Positions 51,884-61,236 of a stretch of 64,000 bases of DNA are shown here, one piece after another (the stretch's first letter is position 1; each line of letters opens with the position of its first letter). This DNA is from Salinispora cortesiana (GTDB taxonomy: Bacteria > Actinomycetota > Actinomycetes > Mycobacteriales > Micromonosporaceae). The DNA lies in assembly GCF_000484695.1 (NCBI RefSeq), contig NZ_AXVR01000014.1:33609-97608 (forward strand). The letters are read 5' to 3'. Under the pieces are notes generated by a model, which was not told the origin of the DNA, ran no database searches, and saw nothing but the letters and a program-made list of their open reading frames with translations. The position numbers were made by a program, and so were the translations under genes.

Positions 51884-54042
51884 AACTCGGTGACCCCCGC
51901 CGCCACGACCGGCGTCGGCTCGCCGTCGGCCCCACGGGCCCGCACCAACACATCGCGCGCCATCACCGCGACCTCGGTGGCGGCCAAGTCACCGGTGGCT
52001 GGCTGCCCGGCGAGCCGCAGCGCGTCGGTCACCTCCCGCCAGGCGCCACCCACCCGCTCGCCGGGGGAGCCGCGCTCCAGCCGGCCCCGGCTCAGCGTCC
52101 GGCGTAGCCATAGCAACGTCAGCAGCAGCATCGCCGCCAGGACCAGCCCACCGCCGACCGCGACACCGGCCACCAGCAGCACCGACGGGGACCCGCCGGT
52201 GGTGTCTGCCGGCCCCACCGGTGCGCCGGAGGCCTGCGCAGTGGCCGTCGGCTCCGTGCTCGGCGTCGGTGTCGGCGACGGCGGCTCGTCCGGTGGGGGA
52301 CGCAACCCCTCCTCGACCGGCCGGGGCTCGGCGTCCGGTTGGGGCAGCGGATCGAACGGCACCCAGCCCAGCCCGTCGAACAACACCTCCGGCCAGGCGT
52401 ACGCGTCCCCGGCCCGCACCGGCCCGTCGCCCGGCGGCCGGAAGCCGACCACCACCCGGGTCGGCAGCCCCACCAACCGGCCCAGCACCGCGAACGCCGC
52501 CGCGAACTGCTCCGACGTTCCCCGCTGCCCACCCGCGTTGCGTGGGCCGAACAGAAAGAACTCCAGATTCGGGTATGCGTGCCCGCTCGGCGCGTCCGGA
52601 ACCAGCCGGTAGTGCTCGGCGAGGAACTGCTCCACCGCAGCAGCCCGTTGGTACGGGGTGCCGGCCGACTCGCTGAGCTGCTCCGCCAACTGGCGCAGCG
52701 ACTCCGGCACCCCGTCGGCGACCCGCAGCACCCGCGCCACCTCCGCGCCGGCCGGCGCATCCGCGATGGCCAGCAGGTTGGCCTCCGGCCGCTCCCGGTC
52801 GGACGTCACCGTGTACCGCAGCCCGGGGGCCAGCCCCTCCGGGTGGATCAGGGTCCCGGTCGCCGGGTCGTACGCCACCCGCGCCCCGGTCACCTCCCGC
52901 GGGGTGGCGACGGCCGGCAACAACCGCCCGGTCAACTCGGCGACGGTCAGCTCCTGGCGGACCGTCTCGACGATGCTCCCCGGGGCGGTGTCCGTCGCCG
53001 GGAGGACCCGACCGGCGTTGCGGTACGTCGCGCCGACCTGCCAGGTAACCCCGTCGTAGTCACTGAGCACCGCCAGCCGGATCCGCGTCCCGGCGCCGGC
53101 CGGGTCTGCCCCGGCGGTGGAGAGGGTCGTCACCTCCAGCAGCTGCTGCTCCGGATGCAGCGCCCAACCCGAGATGCGGATCAACGGATTCTCGTCCAGC
53201 GAGTCCACGCGGGGCGGCTCCACGTACCGGCGCGGGTCGACCGGCCGGCCTCCGATCATGCCGGTGAGCGCTGGACCGAGCAGGACCGCCAGTGCCACCA
53301 CGACCGCGATACCGGCCGTGGACGCCCCGACGAGCCGGATCCGCGTCGCCGCGCGAGCCTTCGGCGCCAGCCCCGCCATCCGGTCCGCAGCGGCCGGCCG
53401 GACCCGTCCCGGCAACGCGAGCCCGAGCACCGCCACCGCCACGAAGACCAGCGTCGGCCCGACCGCCGGCTCAGCGTTCGGCCCGACCAGGTAGACGGCG
53501 CCGGCGAAGAGCAGCACCGGCGGCAGGTACCCGACCAGCACCCGACCCGCCCGCAACGTCACCTCACTCGCGGCCAGCCCGGCCAACCAGGCGGCCACCA
53601 CCGGAACGAGGATCGTGTCCGGGGTCGGCTCCACCGGAATCATGGCGGTCAACAGTCGGGGAATGCCGTTGCGGGCGGCCTCGCCAGCGATCTCCATGAG
53701 CGGGCCGGGCAGGTCGGAGCGATCGGCGGCAAGCCGCAACGACCACAGCGTCCACGCCGCCAGGCCCAGGACCGACAGCGGCGCCACCAGCCACGAGGGC
53801 AGCCGCCGACAGAGCACTCCCACCAGCACCGAGCCGGTCGCAGCACCGGCAACCAGCAGCGTGAGCAGCCCGCCGGCGTACATCCGCCCGAGGACCACCC
53901 CGGCCAGCGCCACCAACACGACCAACACCACCGCCAGCGGCAGCTCCGAGGTCAGAAACGACCCGGGTGCGGGCAGCTGTGCAACCCCGCGGCCTCTGCC
54001 CGCGGGGAGATCGGCATCGCGGCGGGCACCGCGCTCGGCCAT
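51832..54042 (-). CDS. Transglutaminase-like (TgpA/DUF3488) membrane protein, active site lost
   Basis: About 736 residues: an N-terminal membrane part with several spans (to about residue 255), an external transglutaminase-core domain, a Pro/Thr-rich linker, a further span near 645 and a truncated cytosolic DUF4129-like tail. At the catalytic Cys position the sequence is GTSEQFAAAF (Ser), and at the catalytic His position it is DAYAWPEVLF (Tyr); only the Asp of VPFDPLP remains. So the domain should be non-catalytic. The last 16 codons (MASHSAKATAACFVAV) are antisense to the SDR gene, so the C-terminus has been cut by the same event. Last gene of the FN3-MoxR-DUF58 cluster. Confidence 0.8.
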   Translation of the reverse strand: MAERGARRDADLPAGRGRGVAQLPAPGSFLTSELPLAVVLVVLVALAGVVLGRMYAGGLLTLLVAGAATGSVLVGVLCRRLPSWLVAPLSVLGLAAWTLWSLRLAADRSDLPGPLMEIAGEAARNGIPRLLTAMIPVEPTPDTILVPVVAAWLAGLAASEVTLRAGRVLVGYLPPVLLFAGAVYLVGPNAEPAVGPTLVFVAVAVLGLALPGRVRPAAADRMAGLAPKARAATRIRLVGASTAGIAVVVALAVLLGPALTGMIGGRPVDPRRYVEPPRVDSLDENPLIRISGWALHPEQQLLEVTTLSTAGADPAGAGTRIRLAVLSDYDGVTWQVGATYRNAGRVLPATDTAPGSIVETVRQELTVAELTGRLLPAVATPREVTGARVAYDPATGTLIHPEGLAPGLRYTVTSDRERPEANLLAIADAPAGAEVARVLRVADGVPESLRQLAEQLSESAGTPYQRAAAVEQFLAEHYRLVPDAPSGHAYPNLEFFLFGPRNAGGQRGTSEQFAAAFAVLGRLVGLPTRVVVGFRPPGDGPVRAGDAYAWPEVLFDGLGWVPFDPLPQPDAEPRPVEEGLRPPPDEPPSPTPTPSTEPTATAQASGAPVGPADTTGGSPSVLLVAGVAVGGGLVLAAMLLLTLLWLRRTLSRGRLERGSPGERVGGAWREVTDALRLAGQPATGDLAATEVAVMARDVLVRARGADGEPTPVVAAGVTELMASHSAKATAACFVAV

Positions 54043-54044
54043 CC

Positions 54045-55209
54045 TCACCACCGCCGCACCCGATCCCACTCGGCGGCGAACGCGGCCCCGTCCACAGCGT
54101 CGATCACCACCAGGCCGGTCGTCGGCGGCTGCGCCGGCTCCGCCGCCCCGAACACCCCGACGACCACCGACGGGTACGCGCCGCGGAGCGCACCGAACCG
54201 GCCGAGCGTCGCCCGCCCGCCCGGGCCGGTGAGCGCGATCAGCGTGTCGCCGAGGCGGTCCCCCCGCAGCCGGGTCAGGGTGGCGTCCAGGGTGTCGGCC
54301 CCAAGCCCCGCCGCCGCCAACCGGTCCAGCGGGCCCGCCGCCCCGGCATCCGGCGCACCCGCCGCGCTGACCTCCTCCTCCGGGGCCACCAGCACCAGCA
54401 CCACCGGCAGGTCGGCCCGGTAGGCGGCCGTCAGCACCGATGCCGCCGCCTCACACGCCGACTCGAACGACTCCGCCGGACCAGCCGACCGCTGCGGGTG
54501 AGCCACCGCCCGGTTGTCCAGCAACACCACCAGGCGAGGCAGGCTGGTGTCCACGTTCTCCCGGACCATCAGCTCCCCCACCCGCGCGCTGGTCCGCCAG
54601 TGCACCCGACGCAGCTCGTCCCCGACCACATACTCCCGCAGCGAGTCGAAGGTGATCGAACCGTGCGGGACGGAATCCACCCGACCGTCCAGGCTGCGCC
54701 CCCGCGCCCGTGGGCATCACGTTCAGCGGATGGACCCGTGGGTGCACCCACACCGGCACCGTCTCGCCGTACGGGCGCGACAACGACACCAGCCCCAGCG
54801 GGTCCCGCCGGGTCACCCGCAGCGGCCCCACCGGCACCACACCCCGGCGGGTCGTCGGCACCTCGTACCGGGCCGTGGTGTCCTTCCCCGGCCGCAACCG
54901 CAACACCGGCACCGGCACCGGCACCCCACCACAGCGGTCCTCAGCGACCAGGTTCGCCGACCGGAGCCGGCCACTGTTGTGGACGGTCACCGTCATCGTC
55001 GCCGGCTCACCGCGCGAAACCCGGTCCGGCTCGGCCCGGCGAACCACCGCCAACCGGGGCCGCCACGCAGCTACGGCCAACGCGTAGCCGCCCGCGGTCG
55101 CCCCCGCCGCACCCAACAAGGCCAACTCCGGGTACGCGAACCGGAAGCCCACCGCCAGCAGGGCAGCGGCAGCGACAAGCAACCCGACTCCCCGGGCAGT
55201 AACCCCCAC
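54045..55209 (-). pseudogene. DUF58 domain protein, frameshifted
   Basis: Two overlapping frames make one gene: the first (55209 on) has two membrane spans and runs to HPLNVMPTGAG, and the second begins RVDSVPHGS and carries FDSLREYVVGDELRRVHWRTSARVGELMVRE, the DUF58 signature. One extra G in the five-G run at 54699-54703 (C on the plus strand) separates them; removing it joins TGAG to RSLDGRVDSVPHG. Intact length is about 386 residues. DUF58 (von Willebrand A-like) proteins work with MoxR AAA ATPases and TgpA-type transglutaminases, as encoded on either side. The frameshift may be real or an error. Confidence 0.82.
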
Positions 55210-55212
55210 AGC

Positions 55213-56208
55213 TCAACCGCGGACCGCAGCGGCCTGCCCGGACGGCAGTGGCACCGGCACCGAGGCGATGGCCTGGCGCAGCACCTCCGTCGGGGTCACC
55301 CCCCGCACCTGCGCCTCCGGGGTGAGCAGCAGCCGATGCGCGAAGACGGGCTCCGCGAGCAGCTTCAGATCCTCCGGCATTATCCAACCCCGTCCGTCGA
55401 TCAGCGCGTACGCGCAGGCCGCCCGCGTCAACGCGATCACCCCACGCGGGCTCACCCCCACCCGGACCTGCCGATGGTCGCGGGTCGCCGCGGCGACCCG
55501 CACCGCGTACGCGTACAACGGCTCGGCGATGTGCACCCGGCGCGCCATCCGCACCATCTCCTCGACCGCCGTGGTGTCGGTGACCGGGGTCAGCGCCTCG
55601 GGAGAACGCGCCGTCGCGCCCCGCAGCACCTCCACCTCAACCGCCTCATCCGGATAGCCAACCGACAACTTCACCAGGAACCGGTCCAACTGCGCCTCCG
55701 GCAGCCGGTACGTGCCATCCATCTCCACCGGGTTCTGCGTCGCCACCACCAGGAACGGCTGCGGAACCGGATGGCGCACCCCGTCCACCATCACCGTGCG
55801 CTCCTCCATCACCTCCAGCAGCGCCGACTGGGTCTTCGGTGAGGCCCGGTTGATCTCATCGGCGATGACGATGTTGGCGAAGACCGGCCCCGGATGAAAC
55901 TCGAACTCCCGGCTGGCCTGGTTGTAGATCGTCACCCCGGACACGTCCGACGGCAGCAGGTCCGGGGTGAACTGGATCCGCCGCCACTGACCCTGCACCG
56001 TGGCGGCGACCGCCCGGGCCAGCGTCGTCTTGCCAACCCCCGGCACATCCTCCAGCAGCACATGACCCCGCGCGAAGAGGGCGGTCAGGGCCAACCGGAC
56101 CACCTCCGGCTTGCCCAGGACAACCGCGTTGATGTTCTCGGCCAGCCGGGCGGCGAGGGCGGCGAAGCCCTGCACCTCCGACTGACTGAGCAACTCGGGG
56201 GAACTCAC
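55213..56208 (-). CDS. MoxR family AAA+ ATPase
   Basis: A 331-residue AAA+ ATPase: Walker A DVPGVGKTTLA (about residues 44-54), Walker B VIADEINRASPK, and sensor ATQNPVEMDGTYRLPEAQLDRF. MoxR proteins are chaperones that help assemble or activate partners with von Willebrand A-like domains. GTG at 56208 is chosen because AAGGAG is seven bases upstream. It lies between the FN3 gene (25-base gap) and the DUF58 gene (3-base gap), so they form an operon. Confidence 0.9.
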   Translation of the reverse strand: MSSPELLSQSEVQGFAALAARLAENINAVVLGKPEVVRLALTALFARGHVLLEDVPGVGKTTLARAVAATVQGQWRRIQFTPDLLPSDVSGVTIYNQASREFEFHPGPVFANIVIADEINRASPKTQSALLEVMEERTVMVDGVRHPVPQPFLVVATQNPVEMDGTYRLPEAQLDRFLVKLSVGYPDEAVEVEVLRGATARSPEALTPVTDTTAVEEMVRMARRVHIAEPLYAYAVRVAAATRDHRQVRVGVSPRGVIALTRAACAYALIDGRGWIMPEDLKLLAEPVFAHRLLLTPEAQVRGVTPTEVLRQAIASVPVPLPSGQAAAVRG

Positions 56209-56233
56209 GCTGGTGCTCCTTGCCTGGCGTCGG

Positions 56234-58834
56234 TCAGCAGGTTGGCAGAACGTTGATGTCGTCACCGCCGTCGAGGTTCAGCCAGGCCCACGGAATGTAG
56301 TTGCGCCCCTGGAAGTCGACCTGCACCCACCACGTGCTCCTCTTGTGCCCGTTGTAGACGAAGGCGTACACCTCTTCGCCCGCCTTCCGGCAGTGCGCCT
56401 TCAACCGCGTGCCCGGCTTGGCCCACCCGACTTGCCGAGGGTCATCCTGCCGCGGCACCGAGAAGATCTCGTTGCCGTTGCGGCCATCGATATCGGCGTC
56501 ACAATATGTCGCCTGGTCCCCGGAGTCGCCGTTCTCGCAGGTAGCGGTCCCGAGCGCCACCGCGGTCGACTGCGCTCGGGTCGCGCTGCCCGGGCCGGCC
56601 GCGTTCGTTGCCGTCACCGTGAACGTGTACGCCGTGCTCGACGTCAGCCCGGACAACGTGATCCGGGAACACGGGCCGGACTTCGCCGGCTTGCCGCTGG
56701 TGCTCAGCGTGCAGGTCGCCTTGCCGCCGCCAGCATCCACAGTGAAATTCACCGTCACCGACGTGGCGGTCGCCGACGAACCGGTCACCGTCACCTTCGG
56801 CGCGGCCACGGTCCGCGCGGTAGCCGTCCCCTCCGGCCCCGGCCCGGCCTCGTTGACCGCCCGCACCCTGACCGTGACCTGCTGCCCGTCACCCAGCCCG
56901 CTGACCGTTGTCTGAGTATCGGTCACCTCGCTCTGCTGGCCACCCACGTCCACCAGGTACGCCGTCACCGGCCGGCCATTCGCCGCCGCCGGCCCCCACC
57001 GCACCGCGACCGTCCCCGACTGCTCCGCCACCGTCGTGGCCTGTAGCTCCACCGGCTCCCCCGGCGGTGCATACGGCACCACCGTGTTACTCACCGGCGA
57101 GGCCGCCGAACCCGCACCCTTGTCATTGACCGCGACGACCGAGAACGCGTACTGCCGGCCGAACTCCAACTCGCCCGCCGGCACCACCAACTCCGTCCCG
57201 GTCGCCTCCCCGGCCAGGGAGTTCGTGCCGGCCGAGGTGGCCGTCACCACGTACCGGTCGATCGTGTTGCCCTGCCCGTTCGCCGCCGGCCAGCGCACCG
57301 CGACCGTCCCGTCCGGGCGCGCCTCGGCGGTCGCGCTAGCCGGCGGGTCCGGCACCTCCGCCGTCGGCGTCACCGGATTACTGGTCCGGGCCGGGCCATC
57401 CCCCTTGGCGTTGACGGCGAACACCGAGAACGCGTACGTCTCCCCGTTGGTCAGCCCCTTGATCTCCACCGCCCGCTGGTTGGCGCCGACCTCGACGCGC
57501 TGCCCGCCACCGGACACCACGTACTTGATGACCTCGGCGCCGTTGGCGGCGGCGGCCCGCCAGCTCACCCGGGCCTGGGCGTCCCCGGCCGCCGCGGTGA
57601 CCGCCTCCGGTGGACCCGGCCGACTCTTCTTCGGCTTCTTCGGCGGCGGGGGCGGCGGTGGGGGAGCGGGCGGCGGGTCACCGCCGAGCACGTCGTTGGC
57701 GTACTTGTCGACCTCCCGCATCCGGTGCCGGTCGTCCACCACCCGGGCGGTCGAGGCGTCCGGAGCGTTGATGAACAGGTGGTTCTCCCGAACCTCCAGT
57801 TCAAGCGGACCAGCCGGTGCGCCGGATATCGAATCGACCAGCTGACCGGAGTCGTCGAAGACGTAGACGGTGCCGGTGGCCTCGTCGGCACAGTAGAACC
57901 GACCCGCCCACGACACCGCCGGGCTGAGGTCGCCCCCATCGCCGGGCACCGTGAAGTTCGTGACCACCCCGCCCGCGACCACGTGCACCTGCCGTTGCGA
58001 CGGCACCGTCACCGGCACCGCCGACCCATTGGTACGGGTGGGCAGCACCGCCGGCCCGGAGGTCACCAACGGGGTCCGCGTCACATCCCCCTGGCGCACC
58101 ATGATCAGGGAGCCCGCCGTCCGGTCGAGCACCGCCACCCCGTCGTCCAACGCGGAGACGATCAACTCGTGCTGCGGCTCGGTGATGTCGTACGTCTCGA
58201 TCAACTCCGGGTTCAGGCCCTCCTCAGCCGAGGCCGACGAGGACGGCAGCGGCGCGGCGCTGATCGCCGAGACAGTTCCCTCGCTCGGCACCGCGATCCA
58301 CAGCCGACCCTCACCATCAAACGACCCACCGGTGATGCCGGGCGGAAAGTGGACCGAGTTGCCGATCGGTGTCAGGGACCGCGGGTCGAGCTGCCGGATG
58401 ACGCCCTGCACCGCGTCCACCACGAACGCCGCCTCGTCGTGCAGCACGACGTTCACCCCAAGACCGGGCGTGGTGGGGGAGGTCGCGAGGATCCGCAACG
58501 TGGCGAGGTCCAGCGAGCTGACCTGGCCCGTGCTCAAATCCCGCAGGACGAGCAGCCGGTCGGTCTGGGTGACCTGCACCGGATGCTGCCGCGCACCCGG
58601 AACCTCCAGCCGGGTGTCCACCCGCGCCGTCACCCCGTTGACCCGAGCCAACTCACCGCGAACACTGCTCCACAGCCAGGAGCTGGCGTCGAAGGTGGCC
58701 ACCGCGTTGTCAGCGGCGCCCACTCCGAGCACAGTGAGCCCCATCGCCGCCAGCAGCGCCGTCACGGTGGCGATGGTGACCAGCCCACCACGAAACCGGC
58801 GGCGTGGAGTCCCGACATCGTTGACGGCGGCCAC
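56234..58834 (-). CDS. Membrane-anchored beta-propeller/fibronectin type III protein
   Basis: About 866 residues. An N-terminal transmembrane helix (about residues 20-40) anchors the protein, followed by a beta-propeller-like region (about 60-370), a Pro-rich linker (PPPAPPPPPPPP), then four fibronectin type III domains and a Cys-containing SH3-like C-terminal domain of about 95 residues. All of this should be outside the cell. GTG at 58834 is chosen because GGAGG lies nine bases upstream; TTG 58840 is closer. It leads the MoxR-DUF58-transglutaminase cluster and is probably the main extracellular product of that system. Confidence 0.85.
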   Translation of the reverse strand: MAAVNDVGTPRRRFRGGLVTIATVTALLAAMGLTVLGVGAADNAVATFDASSWLWSSVRGELARVNGVTARVDTRLEVPGARQHPVQVTQTDRLLVLRDLSTGQVSSLDLATLRILATSPTTPGLGVNVVLHDEAAFVVDAVQGVIRQLDPRSLTPIGNSVHFPPGITGGSFDGEGRLWIAVPSEGTVSAISAAPLPSSSASAEEGLNPELIETYDITEPQHELIVSALDDGVAVLDRTAGSLIMVRQGDVTRTPLVTSGPAVLPTRTNGSAVPVTVPSQRQVHVVAGGVVTNFTVPGDGGDLSPAVSWAGRFYCADEATGTVYVFDDSGQLVDSISGAPAGPLELEVRENHLFINAPDASTARVVDDRHRMREVDKYANDVLGGDPPPAPPPPPPPPKKPKKSRPGPPEAVTAAAGDAQARVSWRAAAANGAEVIKYVVSGGGQRVEVGANQRAVEIKGLTNGETYAFSVFAVNAKGDGPARTSNPVTPTAEVPDPPASATAEARPDGTVAVRWPAANGQGNTIDRYVVTATSAGTNSLAGEATGTELVVPAGELEFGRQYAFSVVAVNDKGAGSAASPVSNTVVPYAPPGEPVELQATTVAEQSGTVAVRWGPAAANGRPVTAYLVDVGGQQSEVTDTQTTVSGLGDGQQVTVRVRAVNEAGPGPEGTATARTVAAPKVTVTGSSATATSVTVNFTVDAGGGKATCTLSTSGKPAKSGPCSRITLSGLTSSTAYTFTVTATNAAGPGSATRAQSTAVALGTATCENGDSGDQATYCDADIDGRNGNEIFSVPRQDDPRQVGWAKPGTRLKAHCRKAGEEVYAFVYNGHKRSTWWVQVDFQGRNYIPWAWLNLDGGDDINVLPTC

Positions 58835-58983
58835 AACCAACTGCCTCCCCGTATCGTTTGAACATTTTGACGGGTCCGAAGACGGCGGCCCTCCCAGAAG
58901 TCGGGTGCCATCCTATTTGGCTCAGCAACGACAGGGAATCCCGTACCGTCCACCCGTGTGTACGCAGCGTACTGTCTGGCAAT

Positions 58984-60303
58984 TTACCGCTCGCGATCGG
59001 TGCACACCTGCCCGGACGTGGTGAACGTCTCCGTTGAATACACCGCCAGCACCGTGAAGCAGTAGTCCACCCCTGCGCTCAGACCATTGAGCGTGTAGCT
59101 GGTCCGCCCCGGCTCCACCTGGTCCTTCGGCCCCAGCTGCTGCCCCGCCTGGCCGGCGGCAACGACGAACGGAACGGCGCCGCCGGACGGGTCCGTCCAG
59201 GTGAGAGTCACCGAGGTCAGGTCATCCCGCAGACTCAGGTCCGTCGGCGGTGGTGCACTCGGCGCCGCCGACGCCCGCGGCGCCTCCGGCAGCGGAGCGG
59301 CCGCCGGCTCGGTCGGCCCGGTCCGAAAGAACACCACCAGGCCCGTGCCGACGATCGCCACCGCAGCCACGCCCGCCGCGGCGAGCACCGCGACCACCGC
59401 GGTCCAGCTCCGGCCCCGCCGCTGCGGCTCCCGTGCCGGACGCGCGGCAGGCAGCAGACCGACAACGGTGTCGTCCGTCATCCGGGCTGGGCCCGGCGCG
59501 GGGTCACTGGCTGAAACCCCAGGTGCGGGGCGGGCGTCGACAGGGCCGTACGGGGAACGTGGCCCCCAGGATTGGTCTGGTCGGGGCCGTGGCCTGCCGC
59601 CGTGCCCGCCCGGTCTCGGTCTGACCGCCGGCCGCTGTGGTGTCGCGTGGCCGGCATGATCGGGAGACGGACCCGGTGGAACGGGCGCGGCCACCGGTGG
59701 AACCGGCGGGGCCCCCGGTGGAGCCGGCGCGGACTCCGGTGGAAAAGGCGGCTGCGCCCGTCGAACGTCCGAGGGCTGCGCCGCGACCGCCCCAGCCCCC
59801 GGACGCCCCGGACTGTGCTGCGTGGGGAGTGGAGGGTTCGGCGTACCGGACGAGCCGTCAGCCAGGACGGCCTCGTTGAGGTAGGCCCGCGCCGCCCGGA
59901 CCGACGAGTGGTCGGCCCCGAGCGCGGCTGGGCCGGCGGTCAAGATCCGGTTGAAGTTGCGGCGGGCCTCGTGTCGGTTGCCGAGTTCGTCCGCCACGGT
60001 CGCCAGCTCGAAGACGAGCGCCAGCAACAGGGGATCGGCGTCCGACCGGAGGCGCTCACCCGCCGCGAGCGCCTCCTCCAACACCCGGCGGGCGGCGCTC
60101 GGGTCGCCGGCCTCCCGGTGCAGTCGCGCCAGGAGGTGCGCGGCACTGAGCACCTCGGGATGGTCCGGGCCGTACGGTGGCGGATGGGCCGACTCCACGG
60201 TGTCAGTGAGGAGTTGACGCGCGCCGGCCAGGTCACCGGCGTGACGCAGAGCGAGAGCCCGATGCTGCACCGCGGCCAAGGGAGAGGGCGAGGGATACGA
60301 CAC
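58984..60303 (-). CDS. TPR-FN3 single-span membrane protein
   Basis: A 439-residue protein. The first 145 residues are TPR-like helices (AVQHRALALRHAGDLAGARQLL; ARRVLEEALAAGERL; EARRNFNRILTAG), then a 150-residue Pro/Ala/Arg-rich linker, one transmembrane helix (about 303-325, AVVAVLAAAGVAAVAIVGTGLVVFF), and an external FN3 domain (about 340-430, SVTLTWTDPSGGAVPF, YTLNGLSAGVDYCFTVLAVY). So it links a cytosolic TPR scaffold to an external FN3 domain. It lies 140-150 bases upstream of the propeller-FN3 gene on the same strand, in the same cluster. Unknown role; possibly an envelope scaffold. Confidence 0.8.
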   Translation of the reverse strand: MSYPSPSPLAAVQHRALALRHAGDLAGARQLLTDTVESAHPPPYGPDHPEVLSAAHLLARLHREAGDPSAARRVLEEALAAGERLRSDADPLLLALVFELATVADELGNRHEARRNFNRILTAGPAALGADHSSVRAARAYLNEAVLADGSSGTPNPPLPTQHSPGRPGAGAVAAQPSDVRRAQPPFPPESAPAPPGAPPVPPVAAPVPPGPSPDHAGHATPQRPAVRPRPGGHGGRPRPRPDQSWGPRSPYGPVDARPAPGVSASDPAPGPARMTDDTVVGLLPAARPAREPQRRGRSWTAVVAVLAAAGVAAVAIVGTGLVVFFRTGPTEPAAAPLPEAPRASAAPSAPPPTDLSLRDDLTSVTLTWTDPSGGAVPFVVAAGQAGQQLGPKDQVEPGRTSYTLNGLSAGVDYCFTVLAVYSTETFTTSGQVCTDRER

Positions 60304-60492
60304 GTGGTCATGCTGCCGGCCCGACGTGCCCCGACGCTACTGCAACAGCGCTCCTGTCCGGTATTGCCACCCGCCGAGAGCCGATGTGCATGATCCATCC
60401 AGGCGGTGTAGAGTAACTCCTCGTGCGGCCCGCCGGGTAGCCGACAGGTGAGAAGATCACTTCGGTAGTCAACGGTAGGCTGGATGAAGCAA

Positions 60493-60576
60493 GTCCGGGT
60501 GGCGGAATGGCAGACGCGCTAGCTTGAGGTGCTAGTGCCCGTATAGGGCGTGGGGGTTCAAGTCCCCCCTCGGACA
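60493..60576 (+). tRNA. tRNA-Leu (anticodon GAG)
   Basis: An 84-base class II tRNA. The acceptor GTCCGGG pairs with CTCGGAC (one G-U), the anticodon stem CTAGC/GCTAG encloses loop TTGAGGT with anticodon GAG, there is a long variable arm (TGCCCGTATAGGGCG region), and the T-arm is GGGGG-TTCAAGT-CCCCC. CCA is not encoded. Such tRNA 3' ends are frequent integration sites, but no second copy of its 3' end is visible in the window. Confidence 0.95.
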
Positions 60577-60604
60577 CTCAAATATGATCTCCTGCACCGC
60601 AGGT

Positions 60605-60630
60605 CAGGCCCCCTCCAGTGAGGGGGCCTG
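60605..60630 (+). terminator. Terminator after tRNA-Leu
   Basis: A perfect 10-bp stem CAGGCCCCCT (60605-60614) with AGGGGGCCTG (60621-60630) around a 6-base loop, 29 bases after the tRNA, followed by a mildly T-containing stretch (ATTCGTTGT). It also lies before the end of the convergent coiled-coil gene. Confidence 0.75.
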
Positions 60631-60658
60631 ATTCGTTGTAGGGGACAGGTAGGGGAAC

Positions 60659-61039
60659 TCAGTTTTGGCCGTGGGTCCTGCGGCGCATGATCCCGTCGGC
60701 GTAGCCCTCCGCGTAGGTGGCCCGGACGGTTTTCTCGGCCTCGGCGGCGAGCTGTTCGCGAAGGTGAACCTCCAGCAGGCGCCGCTGATCGACGATCACC
60801 GTGCGCCTGTGGGCGTCTAGTCGGGAGAGTTCGCCCAGGACGAATTCCTGGCGCCGCGCCTCCATGTCGTGTCCCATCGTGTCAATGACATCGAAGCAGG
60901 CCCGGACCTCGCCCCGAAGCCGCTGTACCTCCTGCCGGAGCCGGTAGATCTCCTGCTGGTATAGGTGTTCGCGCTTGCTGGTCATGGCGCGCTGGTAGGC
61001 GGCGGTGGCGGCGTGTGCCGCGCGGGCGACCAGTGGCAT
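60659..61039 (-). CDS. Coiled-coil hypothetical protein
   Basis: A 126-residue highly charged helical protein: residues about 22-50 (KREHLYQQEIYRLRQEVQRLR) have a heptad pattern typical of a coiled coil, and the C-terminal half (LLEVHLREQLAAEAEKTVRA) is also helical. No known domain. ATG at 61039 is the natural start; a Met at 60985 is an alternative and earlier in-frame sequence looks non-coding. It lies between the tRNA and the XRE regulator, among accessory-type genes. Function unknown. Confidence 0.6.
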   Translation of the reverse strand: MPLVARAAHAATAAYQRAMTSKREHLYQQEIYRLRQEVQRLRGEVRACFDVIDTMGHDMEARRQEFVLGELSRLDAHRRTVIVDQRRLLEVHLREQLAAEAEKTVRATYAEGYADGIMRRRTHGQN

Positions 61040-61236
61040 GGCGGGGCGACGGTGGGGGCGGGAGGGGTAGTTCACGCTGTCGAAGACCTCCAGTGAGTGC
61101 TGACAGGAGCGTGCTAGTCGAACACACGTACGAATGAATGGGAAGACTTCTCGTGGGTGTGTCGATGGATCTTCGCCCGGTTGGGGGCGGCGATGGTGCG
61201 CGACCGAGGGCCACGACCCCGTACGAAGGTCCCCCG

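Noticed and set aside
52339..54423. Plus-strand frame of almost 700 codons across the transglutaminase-like gene
   Set aside because: It is an antisense shadow rich in Arg, Gln and His; the minus strand has recognisable membrane spans and domain motifs.
60493..60576. attL/attR pair at tRNA-Leu
   Set aside because: No second copy of the tRNA 3' end and no integrase can be seen within the window, so an integrated element cannot be claimed here.
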